The notes beneath the pieces were generated by a model. That model was given only the letters and a program-made list of their open reading frames with translations. It was not told where the DNA came from and did not search any database. Made by a program: the position numbers and the translations under genes. A stretch of 14,724 nt of DNA, taken from positions 1 through 14,724 of the forward strand of contig DATHBT010000164.1 in NCBI GenBank assembly GCA_035295985.1, written 5' to 3'. Source of the stretch: JAIVGV01 sp035295985. Lineage in GTDB: Bacteria; Acidobacteriota; Blastocatellia; Pyrinomonadales; Pyrinomonadaceae. The stretch's first letter is position 1. Every line of letters starts with the position of its first letter. Of the stretch, positions 1-6,651 are shown piece after piece.

Positions 1-22
1 GCGTCACCCCGCGGGGTGACGC
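1..22. terminator. Perfect 22-nt palindrome, possible terminator of a gene outside the window
   Basis: The first 22 bases equal their own reverse complement; the half-site is GCGTCACCCCG. As RNA this gives a GC-rich stem of about 9 bp with a tiny CGCG loop. On the + strand it is followed by CCTATTTTTAT, a weak T-tract, so it could end transcription arriving from the left. It could also serve the minus-strand gene at 70-930, but the bases beyond position 1 are not visible. A two-fold operator site is an alternative reading. Confidence 0.35.
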
Positions 23-45
23 CCTATTTTTATCTCCGCCGTTCC

Positions 46-61
46 CCCGGCCTTCGCCGGG
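46..61 (-). terminator. Short GC hairpin just after the stop of the LolA-like gene
   Basis: CCCGGC and GCCGGG form a perfect 6-bp stem around a 4-nt loop, beginning 9 nt after the stop codon of the minus-strand gene that ends at 70. No T-run follows on the minus strand, so it would be at most a weak or factor-assisted terminator, or a 3'-end stabilising hairpin. Confidence 0.3.
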
Positions 62-69
62 CGCGCCGC

Positions 70-930
70 TCACTCGCCGTCCACGTCGAACGAGTTCGGG
101 TCGATGTCCTGGTTGAAGGCGAACTGCTGAAAGTCCATGTCCATCTCCAACTTGTAAGAGCCGCCCGGCAGCATCATCTCCAGCGTGACCCGGTACTTGT
201 GCGGCAGCGTCAGCCCGTTCTCCGGCCGGAAATCAGTGAAGTCTTCGACCAACTTGTAGCGGCTCTCCCGCTGGCGCGCGGAGGCCTCCGGCGTCGCGCC
301 CATCTGCGCGGCGAGCGTGCGGGTGTATTCGGTGCGGACGTGCCGGAAGGTCTCGGCGTCGAAGAAGAGGATGACGTTCATGTCGGAGCCGCCGCGCGGC
401 AGGTACTTGAGGGCGTGCGCCTGCCGGTCGCCCACCTTCTTCAGCCCCGAGTACTCGATCTTCGCCTTCTCCTCCGCGGCCCGGAAGAGCGGCCACGCGT
501 CCGACAGCGTGCCGCCGACCAGGCCCTGCTTGATGATCGATCTGTGCTGCATGAGGAAGTCGCCGAACGTCGAGCGCCGGCCGGGCCGCACGAAGCTGAC
601 CGACACGTCCTTGCCGTCGAACCCCACCTTCTCGTGCGGGTACGAGGGGTTGTCGAAGCTCATGCCGATCAGGCTCTTCTCGCCCTGCGACGACAGCACC
701 GCGACGCCGGAGAGCTGCCCCGCCGGCTCGCGGAAGGTGATGACGACCGTCCCCAAGGCGACGCGGTTCTTAACGGCCGCGCGGGCGGCCGCCGGGCCGA
801 CCGATTCGAGGTGCTTGGCGATGACCTCCTCGGCCTTCATCTTCTGCGCGGCGGCCGGCGCGACCGCGGCGACCGCGAGAAGGCACGCGGCGGCTGAGAT
901 ACCTAACTTGCGAATGCTACTGCTACTCAT
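70..930 (-). CDS. Secreted LolA-like (outer-membrane lipoprotein-sorting type) protein
   Basis: A 286-residue protein. Residues 1-28 form a signal peptide: charged start with RK at 7-8, hydrophobic core ISAAACLLAVAAVAP, then AAA before Q29, so it is exported. The rest is beta-rich and ends with a LolA/LolB-like pattern around 'FTDFRPENGLTLPHKYRV', the strand-turn that often ends lipoprotein-carrier-fold domains in Acidobacteriota hypothetical proteins. No lipobox cysteine is seen, so it is probably soluble in the periplasm. A frame open to 1140 would allow 356 residues, but GAGGAG 5 nt before the ATG at 930 and the signal peptide right after it fix the start here. Ligand and partner are unknown; a role in lipid or lipoprotein handling is inferred from fold only. 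It stands alone, transcribed away from the membrane-protein operon. Confidence 0.6.
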   Translation of the reverse strand: MSSSSIRKLGISAAACLLAVAAVAPAAAQKMKAEEVIAKHLESVGPAAARAAVKNRVALGTVVITFREPAGQLSGVAVLSSQGEKSLIGMSFDNPSYPHEKVGFDGKDVSVSFVRPGRRSTFGDFLMQHRSIIKQGLVGGTLSDAWPLFRAAEEKAKIEYSGLKKVGDRQAHALKYLPRGGSDMNVILFFDAETFRHVRTEYTRTLAAQMGATPEASARQRESRYKLVEDFTDFRPENGLTLPHKYRVTLEMMLPGGSYKLEMDMDFQQFAFNQDIDPNSFDVDGE

Positions 931-935
931 TTTTT

Positions 936-941
936 CTCCTC
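936..941 (-). promoter_or_regulatory. Strong ribosome binding site that sets the start at 930
   Basis: GAGGAG on the minus strand lies 5 nt before the ATG at 928-930. It selects this start over in-frame upstream methionines (up to 1140) and puts the signal peptide at the true N-terminus. Confidence 0.75.
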
Positions 942-1139
942 GATTTCCGACTAAGATGATGTGAAAGGGAGCCGTGAGGCGGCGACCCCGGGGAACGTCC
1001 CGCGAGCGAAAGTTCACACGCGGCATCCTACCCGATTGCTCGGAAGAGTCGCAACAAACTTGGGGACGGCCGTGCTCGATCATGACGAGAGGACGGTCGC
1101 GCCTCCTGGCGTCTCGAAGCCGGGCCGTGTGGGCGCGCA

Positions 1140-1170
1140 ATTATAGCCCCCGCCCCGCGCCCTTAGGCAA
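1140..1170 (-). promoter_or_regulatory. Candidate promoter for the LolA-like gene with a long leader
   Basis: A consensus -10 box TATAAT is at 1140-1145 on the minus strand, embedded in very GC-rich DNA. TTGCCT at 1165-1170 is a possible -35 with a 19-nt spacer, longer than usual. A start near 1133 would give a leader of about 200 nt before the ATG at 930. The -10 box is the convincing part; the -35 is weak. Confidence 0.4.
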
Positions 1171-1478
1171 GCGGCTTCGTCTGGCGGCCGGGTTGGGACT
1201 CGGCTGTAGTTTGCGCGCCGCGCGCCGCCCGCACCGCCGCCGCCGGCCAACTGTGGGCCGCACCAGACCGACGCGAATCAGGTGCGCTGCGCCCGCGACC
1301 CGCCCGCGCTGGCCGCCCGGCGCGGCCAACGCCGTGACCTCGCTGCCGGTCGGCGGCGACACCTTCGGGCAGACGACCAGCGCCCGCCGGGACACTTCGA
1401 CCACGAGCGATACCGGCGCGCTCGAATACTGAGCGGCGCGCGCCGACTCGCCCTCGCGGGAGCCGGCCGCGCGTGTGT
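1171..1478. other. Intergenic stretch with no supportable gene
   Basis: This is the larger part of a 620-nt gap between divergent genes (931-1550). Reading frames are open on both strands because of high GC, but the products are Arg/Pro-rich with no domain I recognise and no SD-led start. One + frame at about 1320-1432 encodes 'ANAVTSLPVGGDTFGQTT', which looks more protein-like than its surroundings and could be a gene remnant. No repeat, RNA gene or clear terminator was seen. Confidence 0.4.
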
Positions 1479-1484
1479 TAGAAT
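1479..1484 (+). promoter_or_regulatory. Candidate -10 box of the membrane-protein operon
   Basis: TAGAAT in the context GTGTTAGAATCTGCTC matches TATAAT at 5 of 6 positions and sits about 70 nt before the first ATG of the operon. No good -35 is visible 16-18 nt upstream, so confidence is limited. Confidence 0.35.
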
Positions 1485-1496
1485 CTGCTCTCGCCA

Positions 1497-1519
1497 GGCG
1501 CGCGCGGCGTTAGCGCGCC
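1497..1519 (+). promoter_or_regulatory. Hairpin in the operon leader
   Basis: GGCGCGC (1497-1503) and GCGCGCC (1513-1519) form a perfect 7-bp stem with a 9-nt loop in the presumed leader, between the candidate -10 box and the ATG at 1551. No T-run follows. It may stabilise the message or be incidental in such GC-rich DNA. Confidence 0.3.
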
Positions 1520-1550
1520 GGCCTCACGGCGGGCGGATTCGCACAGAAAA

Positions 1551-2708
1551 ATGTCCAGCACAGGCACGGCTCCAGCGTTCGAACAGCTCGCGCTCTCGCC
1601 GCTCGGCGCGGGCGATCTGATCGACCGCACCATACGCCTCTACCGCCGCCACTTCACGACGCTCGTCCGGGCCGCCGCCCCGCCCGTCGTCCTCGCCGCC
1701 GCAGGCTCCGTCCTCTGGACGGTCGGCTGGCGCGAGAGCGCGCTCACGGAGACGCCGGGCGCGCTCGCGCTCTACGTCGTGATGATCGTCCTGGGCGCGA
1801 TCCTGATCCTCTTCGGCAACTTCTGCTTCCTGCTCGTGATGGGCGGCGCGTCGCGCAACCTCGTGCTTCACCTGCTGCGCGGCGAGCCGGTCTCGGCCGC
1901 GGCCATCTACCGCAACGTGCGCGCGCGCTTCTGGGGGCTGGTCGGCGCGCTGGTGATGATCGGGCTGCTGGCCGGGCTGATCCTGACCCCGATCCTCTTC
2001 ATCTGGCTGATGGCCGTCCTGCTCGCGGTGGGCGGGGTGATCGCGGTGACGGGGGAGGGCATGTTCGGCTTAGTCCTGGCCTTCGTGCTGTCGTTCGCCA
2101 TCACGCTCGCCGCGCTCTTCCTCTTTTTCCTCGTGATGGGGCGCGTGGCCTACGTGCCGCAGGTGATGCTCGTCGAGGGCCGCGGCGTCTTCGACTCCAT
2201 GAGCCGCAGCATCTCGCTCGCGCGCGGGAACGTCCGGCGGCTCACGGCGATGTTCCTCTTCACCACCTTCGCCACCTACTCCGTCCTGATGCTGCTCGTC
2301 ATCCCGCTGGGCTGGCTCGGCTACCTGCAAGGCGTCAACCCGCTCACGCTCAGCGAGGCCGACTGGCCGCTCTGGTACTCTCTCTCACAGCAGGTCGTCA
2401 CGCAGACGGCCTCGATCCTGCTCGCGCCCGTCTGGATGCTCGGACTCTCGCTCCTCTACGTTGACGAGCGCGTGCGCCACGAGGGCTACGACATCGAGCT
2501 GATGGCCGCCCAGCGGCTCGGCGAGATGCCCGAACTGCCCGGCGGCGGCGAGGCCCCGCTCGCGCCCGCCGTTTACACCGGACGAGGCCGACGGCCGAGC
2601 GCGCCGCCCCTACCAGCGCCGCAGCCCTTCGTCCACCCCGTCGGCCAAGGGCCGCGACCCTCCGCCCCGCCCTCGATCCTCGGGCTTAACGAAAGGCCGC
2701 GCGGATGA
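1551..2708 (+). CDS. Polytopic membrane protein, GPDPase_memb-like
   Basis: A 385-residue integral membrane protein with about six hydrophobic blocks: near 41-60, 73-100, 128-162, 168-197, 231-258 and 283-304. The N-terminal 'GAGDLIDRTIRLYRRHF' and the C-terminal 'LLYVDERVRHEGYDIEL' after the last helix are hallmarks of the membrane domain seen in some glycerophosphodiester phosphodiesterases and many stand-alone bacterial proteins (GPDPase_memb/YciC-type). There is no catalytic phosphodiesterase domain, so enzymatic activity is not implied. Residues from about 321 are a Pro/Gly/Ala-rich, probably disordered cytosolic tail. Its last four bases overlap the DUF4129 start (ATGA), which indicates translational coupling. 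No clear SD precedes the ATG; only an A-rich run is seen. It is the first gene of the MoxR operon. Confidence 0.6.
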   Translation: MSSTGTAPAFEQLALSPLGAGDLIDRTIRLYRRHFTTLVRAAAPPVVLAAAGSVLWTVGWRESALTETPGALALYVVMIVLGAILILFGNFCFLLVMGGASRNLVLHLLRGEPVSAAAIYRNVRARFWGLVGALVMIGLLAGLILTPILFIWLMAVLLAVGGVIAVTGEGMFGLVLAFVLSFAITLAALFLFFLVMGRVAYVPQVMLVEGRGVFDSMSRSISLARGNVRRLTAMFLFTTFATYSVLMLLVIPLGWLGYLQGVNPLTLSEADWPLWYSLSQQVVTQTASILLAPVWMLGLSLLYVDERVRHEGYDIELMAAQRLGEMPELPGGGEAPLAPAVYTGRGRRPSAPPLPAPQPFVHPVGQGPRPSAPPSILGLNERPRG

Positions 2709-3859
2709 TCGGGCCGCGCCGCACACGACGACACGACGCGCGCAAGGCCGTGACTCCCGAAGCCGCGTTTCGCGTCCCGACCCCCGTGCGCTCTCGCCGC
2801 CGCGCGTTGGGCCGCTTCGCCTCCGCGTTCTTCGTCATCTGCTTCGGCCTCGCGGCCACGCCCGCCCGCGCCGCCGCGTTCGACGAGTACCGCGAGCGCG
2901 TGCGCCGCGCCCCCGCGCTCGCCGACGAACTCGTCGAAACGACCGACCTGGGCGAGTGGGGTGACGAGGCCGAGCGCAGGGAGTACGAGGCCGGCGCGGT
3001 GGCCGGGTTGCGCTCGCTGCTCCCGGCGCGCGAGCGCGTCGAGCGCGCCGGGGGCGCCGTCGAAGTTGACAACGGTTGGCTGCACAAAGAGCTGGACGCT
3101 TACGCGGCGCTCCCGCCCGAGAAGATCGAGGACAAGAGGAAGAAGATCGCCCTCATCCGCGAGCGCCTGATCTCTCTCGCCGCGGCGCTCGACGAGGAGG
3201 CCGCCGCCGCCGGGCAGGGCGCGCGCGACAAGGAGGCCGAGAAGGGGCGGCTGCAAACGATCCTGCGCCGGCCCGAGTACAACGAGGAGGCGGCCAAAGG
3301 GGGCGCGCTCGAAAAGGTGTTGGAGTGGCTCTCCAAGTTGATCGAGAGACTGCTCCCGAAACGCTCGCCGATGAGTTCCGGCACGGCGAGCCTCTTCTCA
3401 ATCGTCGCACGCCTCTTCGTTTACGCGCTCGCCCTCGGCCTGATCGCGTACCTCGTCTGGCGCTACGGCCCGCTGCTCGCGGGCCGCGCGCGCGGGTCGC
3501 GCCGGGCGCGGGCGCGGGAGGCGCGCGTCGTCTTGGGCGAACGGCTCGCGCCCGACCAGACCGCCGCCGACCTGATCGCGGAGGCCGAACAACTGGCCCG
3601 CGCGGGCAACCTGCGCGGCGCGATCCGCAAGGCGTACGTCGCCGTCCTGTGCGAGCTGGGCGACCGCCACCTGATACGCCTCGCGCAGCACAAGACCAAC
3701 CGCGACTACCTCGCCTCGCTGCGCGACCGCGCGGAACTCTACGGCGTGATGCACCCGCTCACGCACGCCTTCGAGCGCCACTGGTACGGTTTTGTCCCCG
3801 CGTCCGACGCCGACTGGGCCGACTACCGTGCGCTATGTAACCGAGCGATAGGGACGTAA
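2705..3859 (+). CDS. DUF4129-domain membrane-anchored protein
   Basis: A 384-residue protein. Residues about 35-57 form an export signal or anchor ending 'ARAAA'. Residues 60-220 are charged and helical, with probable coiled coil at about 140-185. A transmembrane helix lies at about 229-252. The C-terminal domain at about 283-380 carries the DUF4129 pattern: 'GNLRGAIRKAYVAVLCELGD', 'HKTNRDYL', and 'YGVMHPLTHAFERHWYGF'. The domain would face the cytosol and is often found at the end of transglutaminase-like membrane proteins; no transglutaminase domain is present here. GAAAGG lies about 8-9 nt before the ATG, supporting this start, though the 34-residue Arg-rich stretch before the hydrophobic core is unusually long and TTG at residue 35 is an alternative. 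It overlaps the upstream gene by 4 nt. Function is unknown; association with MoxR/DUF58 is by context. Confidence 0.75.
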   Translation: MIGPRRTRRHDARKAVTPEAAFRVPTPVRSRRRALGRFASAFFVICFGLAATPARAAAFDEYRERVRRAPALADELVETTDLGEWGDEAERREYEAGAVAGLRSLLPARERVERAGGAVEVDNGWLHKELDAYAALPPEKIEDKRKKIALIRERLISLAAALDEEAAAAGQGARDKEAEKGRLQTILRRPEYNEEAAKGGALEKVLEWLSKLIERLLPKRSPMSSGTASLFSIVARLFVYALALGLIAYLVWRYGPLLAGRARGSRRARAREARVVLGERLAPDQTAADLIAEAEQLARAGNLRGAIRKAYVAVLCELGDRHLIRLAQHKTNRDYLASLRDRAELYGVMHPLTHAFERHWYGFVPASDADWADYRALCNRAIGT

Positions 3860-3864
3860 AGGCC

Positions 3865-3972
3865 GTGAATCGTAAATCGTGAATCGTAAATAGAGCAGAG
3901 CCGGATTCATCCATTCACGATTCACGATTCACGAGTCTTCACCTATTCACGATTTACGAGTCACTGTTCACG
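3865..3972. repeat. Inverted heptamer array, GTGAATC/GTAAATC family
   Basis: The left arm 3865-3892 is four in-phase 7-mers: GTGAATC, GTAAATC, GTGAATC, GTAAATA. The complementary right arm 3945-3972 is ATTCACG, ATTTACG, AGTCACT, GTTCACG. The 52-nt centre contains a third block, three exact ATTCACG units (3913-3933), which can also pair with the left arm. GGCC/GGC flanks extend the pairing (3862-3864 with 3972-3974). The array fills the whole spacer between DUF4129 and DUF4350, is much AT-richer than the genes, and ends 6 nt before the next ATG. It could form alternative long hairpins in RNA or a cruciform in DNA. Confidence 0.9.
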
Positions 3973-3978
3973 GCTTTT

Positions 3979-5418
3979 ATGCGCGGACGCCTCTCCATCT
4001 TCCTCTTCGTCGTCGCGGTCGTCGTGCTGCTCGTGGCGCTGAACGCTGCGAGCTACGTGCGCGTCGGGCGCGAGCCGGAGCTGGAGGCGGAGCCGGATCG
4101 CTCGACCTCGAACGCGGGGCCGACGGGCACGCGCGCCCTCTTCGAGTTTCTCGAAGAGTCGGGGCACAGGGTCGTTCGCTGGCGCGAGGAGCCGGCCGCG
4201 CTGCTGACCGTGGAGGGCGAGGCGCGGCCCGCGACCTTCGTCGTCGTCGGCAGCGTGCGCCGCCCCGTGACGGAGGACGAGAGGAAGAGCCTGATGCGCT
4301 GGGTGGCGCGTGGCGGGCGGCTCGTCCTCATCGACCGCGAGGCCGAAGGGCTGCTGCCGGGCGACGAACGCTGGGGCGTCTCCCGCGGCGAGACGCACGA
4401 GCCGGAGCCGGACGCGCGCGCGGACGACGGCGAGAGCCTGGTCGCCGGCACTCAGCCCGTCGCGCCGTCGCAGCCCACGCAACTCACGCGCGCCGTCGAG
4501 CGCGTCGCCCCTTCGCGCTTCGCATCGCGTGTGCACCCGCGCGCCATGGGCGGGGCGGAGTCGGCGGCAACGCACGAGGCCGTCGCGGCGGAAGGTGCGG
4601 AAGCCGGCGGCGGGCAGGAGACGCCGACCCCGACCGCAACGCCGACACCGACGCCCGAAGAAGATTCGCCACTCTTCGGGGTCTTCGACGACGAGGAGGA
4701 AGAGGAGAAGGTCGCGGCCGAAGCGCCGACCGTCCACCTCGCGGACGAGCGCGGCGCGTTCCTGCTCGACTACAAGCGCGGCGAGGGCCGCGTCGTAGTC
4801 CTCTCCGACCCGTTCATCGTCGCCAACAACGGCATCGCGCGCGCCGACAACTTGCAGCTCGCCGTAAACGTCATCACCGCCGGCGGCGGCCTCGTCGCCT
4901 TCGACGAGTTCCACCAGGGGCGCGGCGCGGCGCACAACCGCGTCTCGACCTACTTCGCGGGCACGCCCGTCCTGGCGATGCTGGGGCAGGCGGCGTTCGT
5001 CGTCGCGCTCTTCGTCTGGTCGCGCGGCCGGCGCTTCGCGCGCCCGCTGCCCGCGGCGCGCCCCGACCGCCGCTCGAAGCTTGAGTTCGTCGCCTCGATG
5101 GCCGAGCTGCAACAGCGCGCCCGCGCCTTTGACCTCGCCATCGAGAACATCTACTCTCGCACGCGCCGCGCGCTCGCGCGCTACGGCGGCACCGACTCGG
5201 CCGCGCACCGCGCCGAGATCGCCGCCGCCGTCTCGTCGCGCTCCGGGATTGACCGCGCGCGCTTGGAAGAGCTGATGCGCGAGTGCGAAGACGCTGCGGC
5301 CGGTGCGAAGCTCACGCCCCGCCGCGCCCTCCACCTCGCGCGCAGCTTGCGCGAGCTTGAGCGCACGCTCGGCATCCGCATGCGCGCCCGCGAGATCAAG
5401 CAGGCAAACCGATCTTGA
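3979..5418 (+). CDS. DUF4350-domain membrane protein
   Basis: A 479-residue protein. Residues 5-24 form an N-terminal transmembrane helix; a second lies at about 330-347. Between them is an exported GATase-like DUF4350 domain with the usual landmarks: 'GTRALFEFLEESGHRV' (50-65), a strand-turn 'GGRLVLID' (112-119), 'DPFIVANNGIARADN' (277-291) and 'VAFDEFHQG' (306-314). The domain is split by an atypical insert at about 135-250 that is disordered, with a TPTPTATPTPTP tract and an acidic DDEEEEEK patch. The C-terminal 130 residues are cytosolic and helical. The family's biochemical role is unproven; members sit beside MoxR, DUF58 and DUF4129. There is no SD: the ATG lies 6 nt after the right arm of a repeat array. 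Confidence 0.75.
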   Translation: MRGRLSIFLFVVAVVVLLVALNAASYVRVGREPELEAEPDRSTSNAGPTGTRALFEFLEESGHRVVRWREEPAALLTVEGEARPATFVVVGSVRRPVTEDERKSLMRWVARGGRLVLIDREAEGLLPGDERWGVSRGETHEPEPDARADDGESLVAGTQPVAPSQPTQLTRAVERVAPSRFASRVHPRAMGGAESAATHEAVAAEGAEAGGGQETPTPTATPTPTPEEDSPLFGVFDDEEEEEKVAAEAPTVHLADERGAFLLDYKRGEGRVVVLSDPFIVANNGIARADNLQLAVNVITAGGGLVAFDEFHQGRGAAHNRVSTYFAGTPVLAMLGQAAFVVALFVWSRGRRFARPLPAARPDRRSKLEFVASMAELQQRARAFDLAIENIYSRTRRALARYGGTDSAAHRAEIAAAVSSRSGIDRARLEELMRECEDAAAGAKLTPRRALHLARSLRELERTLGIRMRAREIKQANRS

Positions 5419-5451
5419 AAGTTATGCGATCCTTTTGAAAGGAACGATGAA

Positions 5452-5556
5452 GTGATGAGTGATGAGTGATGAGTGTGAGTAAAGAAAAGTTTTCCGGCTA
5501 ATGGCTAATAGCTGACAGCTTGTTTTACTCATCACCCATCACTCATTACTTATCAC
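5452..5556. repeat. Inverted heptamer array, GTGATGA family, with an embedded GGCTAAT tract
   Basis: The left arm 5452-5479 is GTGATGA three times then GTGTGAG, all in phase. The right arm 5529-5556 is TCATCAC, CCATCAC, TCATTAC, TTATCAC, the complement. The 49-nt centre holds a second heptamer tract of a different family, GGCTAAT, GGCTAAT, AGCTGAC (5496-5516), without an inverted partner. The array occupies the DUF4350-MoxR spacer and ends 15 nt before the MoxR start codon. Confidence 0.9.
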
Positions 5557-5571
5557 TCCGTCACTTAAGAG

Positions 5572-6522
5572 TTGCTGCAAAACGTCTCCTCAACGGTCGA
5601 ACACATCAGGACAGAACTGGGCAAGGTCATTGTCGGGCAGGACGCGGTGGTCGAGCAGGTCTTGGTCGCGCTCCTCGCCGAGGGGCACGCGCTCATCGAG
5701 GGCGTGCCGGGCACGGCGAAGACGCTGCTGGTGAAGACGCTCGCGCGAATCGTCGGCGCGGATTTCAGTCGCATCCAGTTCACGCCCGACCTGATGCCTT
5801 CGGACATCACGGGCACGAACGTCTTCAACGTCGCGACGACCGCGTTCACCCTGCGGCGCGGGCCGGTCTTCACGGATATCCTGCTCGCCGACGAGATCAA
5901 CCGCACGCCGCCGAAGACGCAGGCCGCGCTCCTGGAGGCGATGGAGGAGCGGCAGGTGACGATTGACGGCGAGGTGCAAAGGCTCTCGCCCCTCTTCACC
6001 GTGCTCGCCACCGAGAACCCCATCGAGTACGAGGGCACGTACCCGCTGCCGGAGGCGCAGCTCGACCGCTTCCTTTTAAAGATCATCATCGGCTACCCGT
6101 CGCTCGACGAGGAGGCGCGCATCGTCTCGAACTGGGACGAGGGCTTCAACGCGCGCCGCCTCGACCAGATCGAGCTGCGCCCGCTCGCGGCCGACGCCGT
6201 CCCGCAGTGCCGCGCCGAGGTGCGCGCCGCGCGGATGGAGCCGGGCGTGCAGCGCTACGTCGTGCAGATCATACGCCGCACGCGCGAGCACCCGGCCGTC
6301 GCCTACGGCGCAAGCCCTCGCGCGGCCGTCGCGCTGCTCCTGTGCTCGAAGGCCCTGGCCGCCATGCGCGGGCGCGAGTTCGCCACGCCCGACGACGTGC
6401 GCGACATCGCGCGGCCGGTCCTCCGCCACCGCATACGCCTGCGCGCGGAGGCCGAACTCGACGGCGCGACGCCGGAGAGCGCCATCACCGACATCCTCAA
6501 CACGGTCGAAGTGCCACGCTGA
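5572..6522 (+). CDS. MoxR-family AAA+ ATPase
   Basis: A 316-residue ATPase of the usual MoxR length. It shows 'VGQDAVVEQVLVALLAEGH' near 21-39, Walker A GVPGTAKT (44-51), Walker B ILLADEINR (103-111, with D107 and E108), sensor-1 VLATENP (N149), an arginine-finger motif EAQLDRF (R166) and sensor-2 around 'GASPRAAVALL'. MoxR proteins act as ATP-driven chaperones that mature or activate partners, commonly a VWA-type protein encoded next door; here the DUF58 gene follows. The start is TTG: an in-frame TAA at 5566-5568 rules out anything further upstream, and no ATG or GTG occurs early enough to keep the conserved N-terminus. No convincing SD is seen. It is cytosolic, probably a hexamer by family. 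Confidence 0.92.
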   Translation: MLQNVSSTVEHIRTELGKVIVGQDAVVEQVLVALLAEGHALIEGVPGTAKTLLVKTLARIVGADFSRIQFTPDLMPSDITGTNVFNVATTAFTLRRGPVFTDILLADEINRTPPKTQAALLEAMEERQVTIDGEVQRLSPLFTVLATENPIEYEGTYPLPEAQLDRFLLKIIIGYPSLDEEARIVSNWDEGFNARRLDQIELRPLAADAVPQCRAEVRAARMEPGVQRYVVQIIRRTREHPAVAYGASPRAAVALLLCSKALAAMRGREFATPDDVRDIARPVLRHRIRLRAEAELDGATPESAITDILNTVEVPR

Positions 6523-6543
6523 CGGCGCGGACTGACTGACTCC

Positions 6544-6600
6544 GCGCCTTTGCGCCTTTGCGTGACATTTTTCCGAAGAAGTCTCACGCAAAGGCGCAAA
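6544..6600. repeat. Inverted repeat built on an 8-nt unit (GCGCCTTT)
   Basis: Two tandem GCGCCTTT units (6544-6559) followed by GCGTGA form the left side. TTTGCGCCTTTGCGTGA (6549-6565) is a perfect 17-bp inverted copy of 6584-6600, with an 18-nt loop. The element lies in the MoxR-DUF58 spacer. It has the layout of the heptamer arrays in the window but a shorter loop and an octamer period. Low-complexity sequences of this CGCAAAGG type recur in intergenic DNA of several bacterial phyla, as far as I recall. Confidence 0.9.
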
Positions 6601-6639
6601 GCCCGCGAAGGAGTGGCAAGTTTTGAATTGGGTCGCAGG

Positions 6640-6645
6640 TAAAAT
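6640..6645 (+). promoter_or_regulatory. Possible -10 box immediately upstream of the DUF58 gene
   Basis: TAAAAT matches TATAAT at 5 of 6 positions and lies 6 nt before the GTG start at 6652, so a transcript from it would be leaderless. No good -35 is present at the right spacing. It could equally be incidental AT-rich spacer, since the gene can be served by read-through from MoxR. Confidence 0.25.
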
Positions 6646-6651
6646 CTGAAA

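Noticed and set aside
974..1432. 152-codon + frame in the gap before the operon
   Set aside because: Arg-rich low-complexity product and no SD; only its last third looks protein-like, reported as a possible remnant.
3961..5334. 457-codon open frame antisense to DUF4350
   Set aside because: Arg/Ala/Asp-rich composition without domains; it mirrors a well-supported gene, and long antisense frames are expected at this GC content.
5419..5571. Insertion-sequence remnant flanked by terminal inverted repeats
   Set aside because: The inverted arms are tandem heptamers, the centre is only 49 nt with no transposase trace, and no target-site duplication is visible.
6614..6630. Sigma-54 type promoter (TGGC ... 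) before DUF58
   Set aside because: TGGC is present but the GC element is missing at the required spacing.
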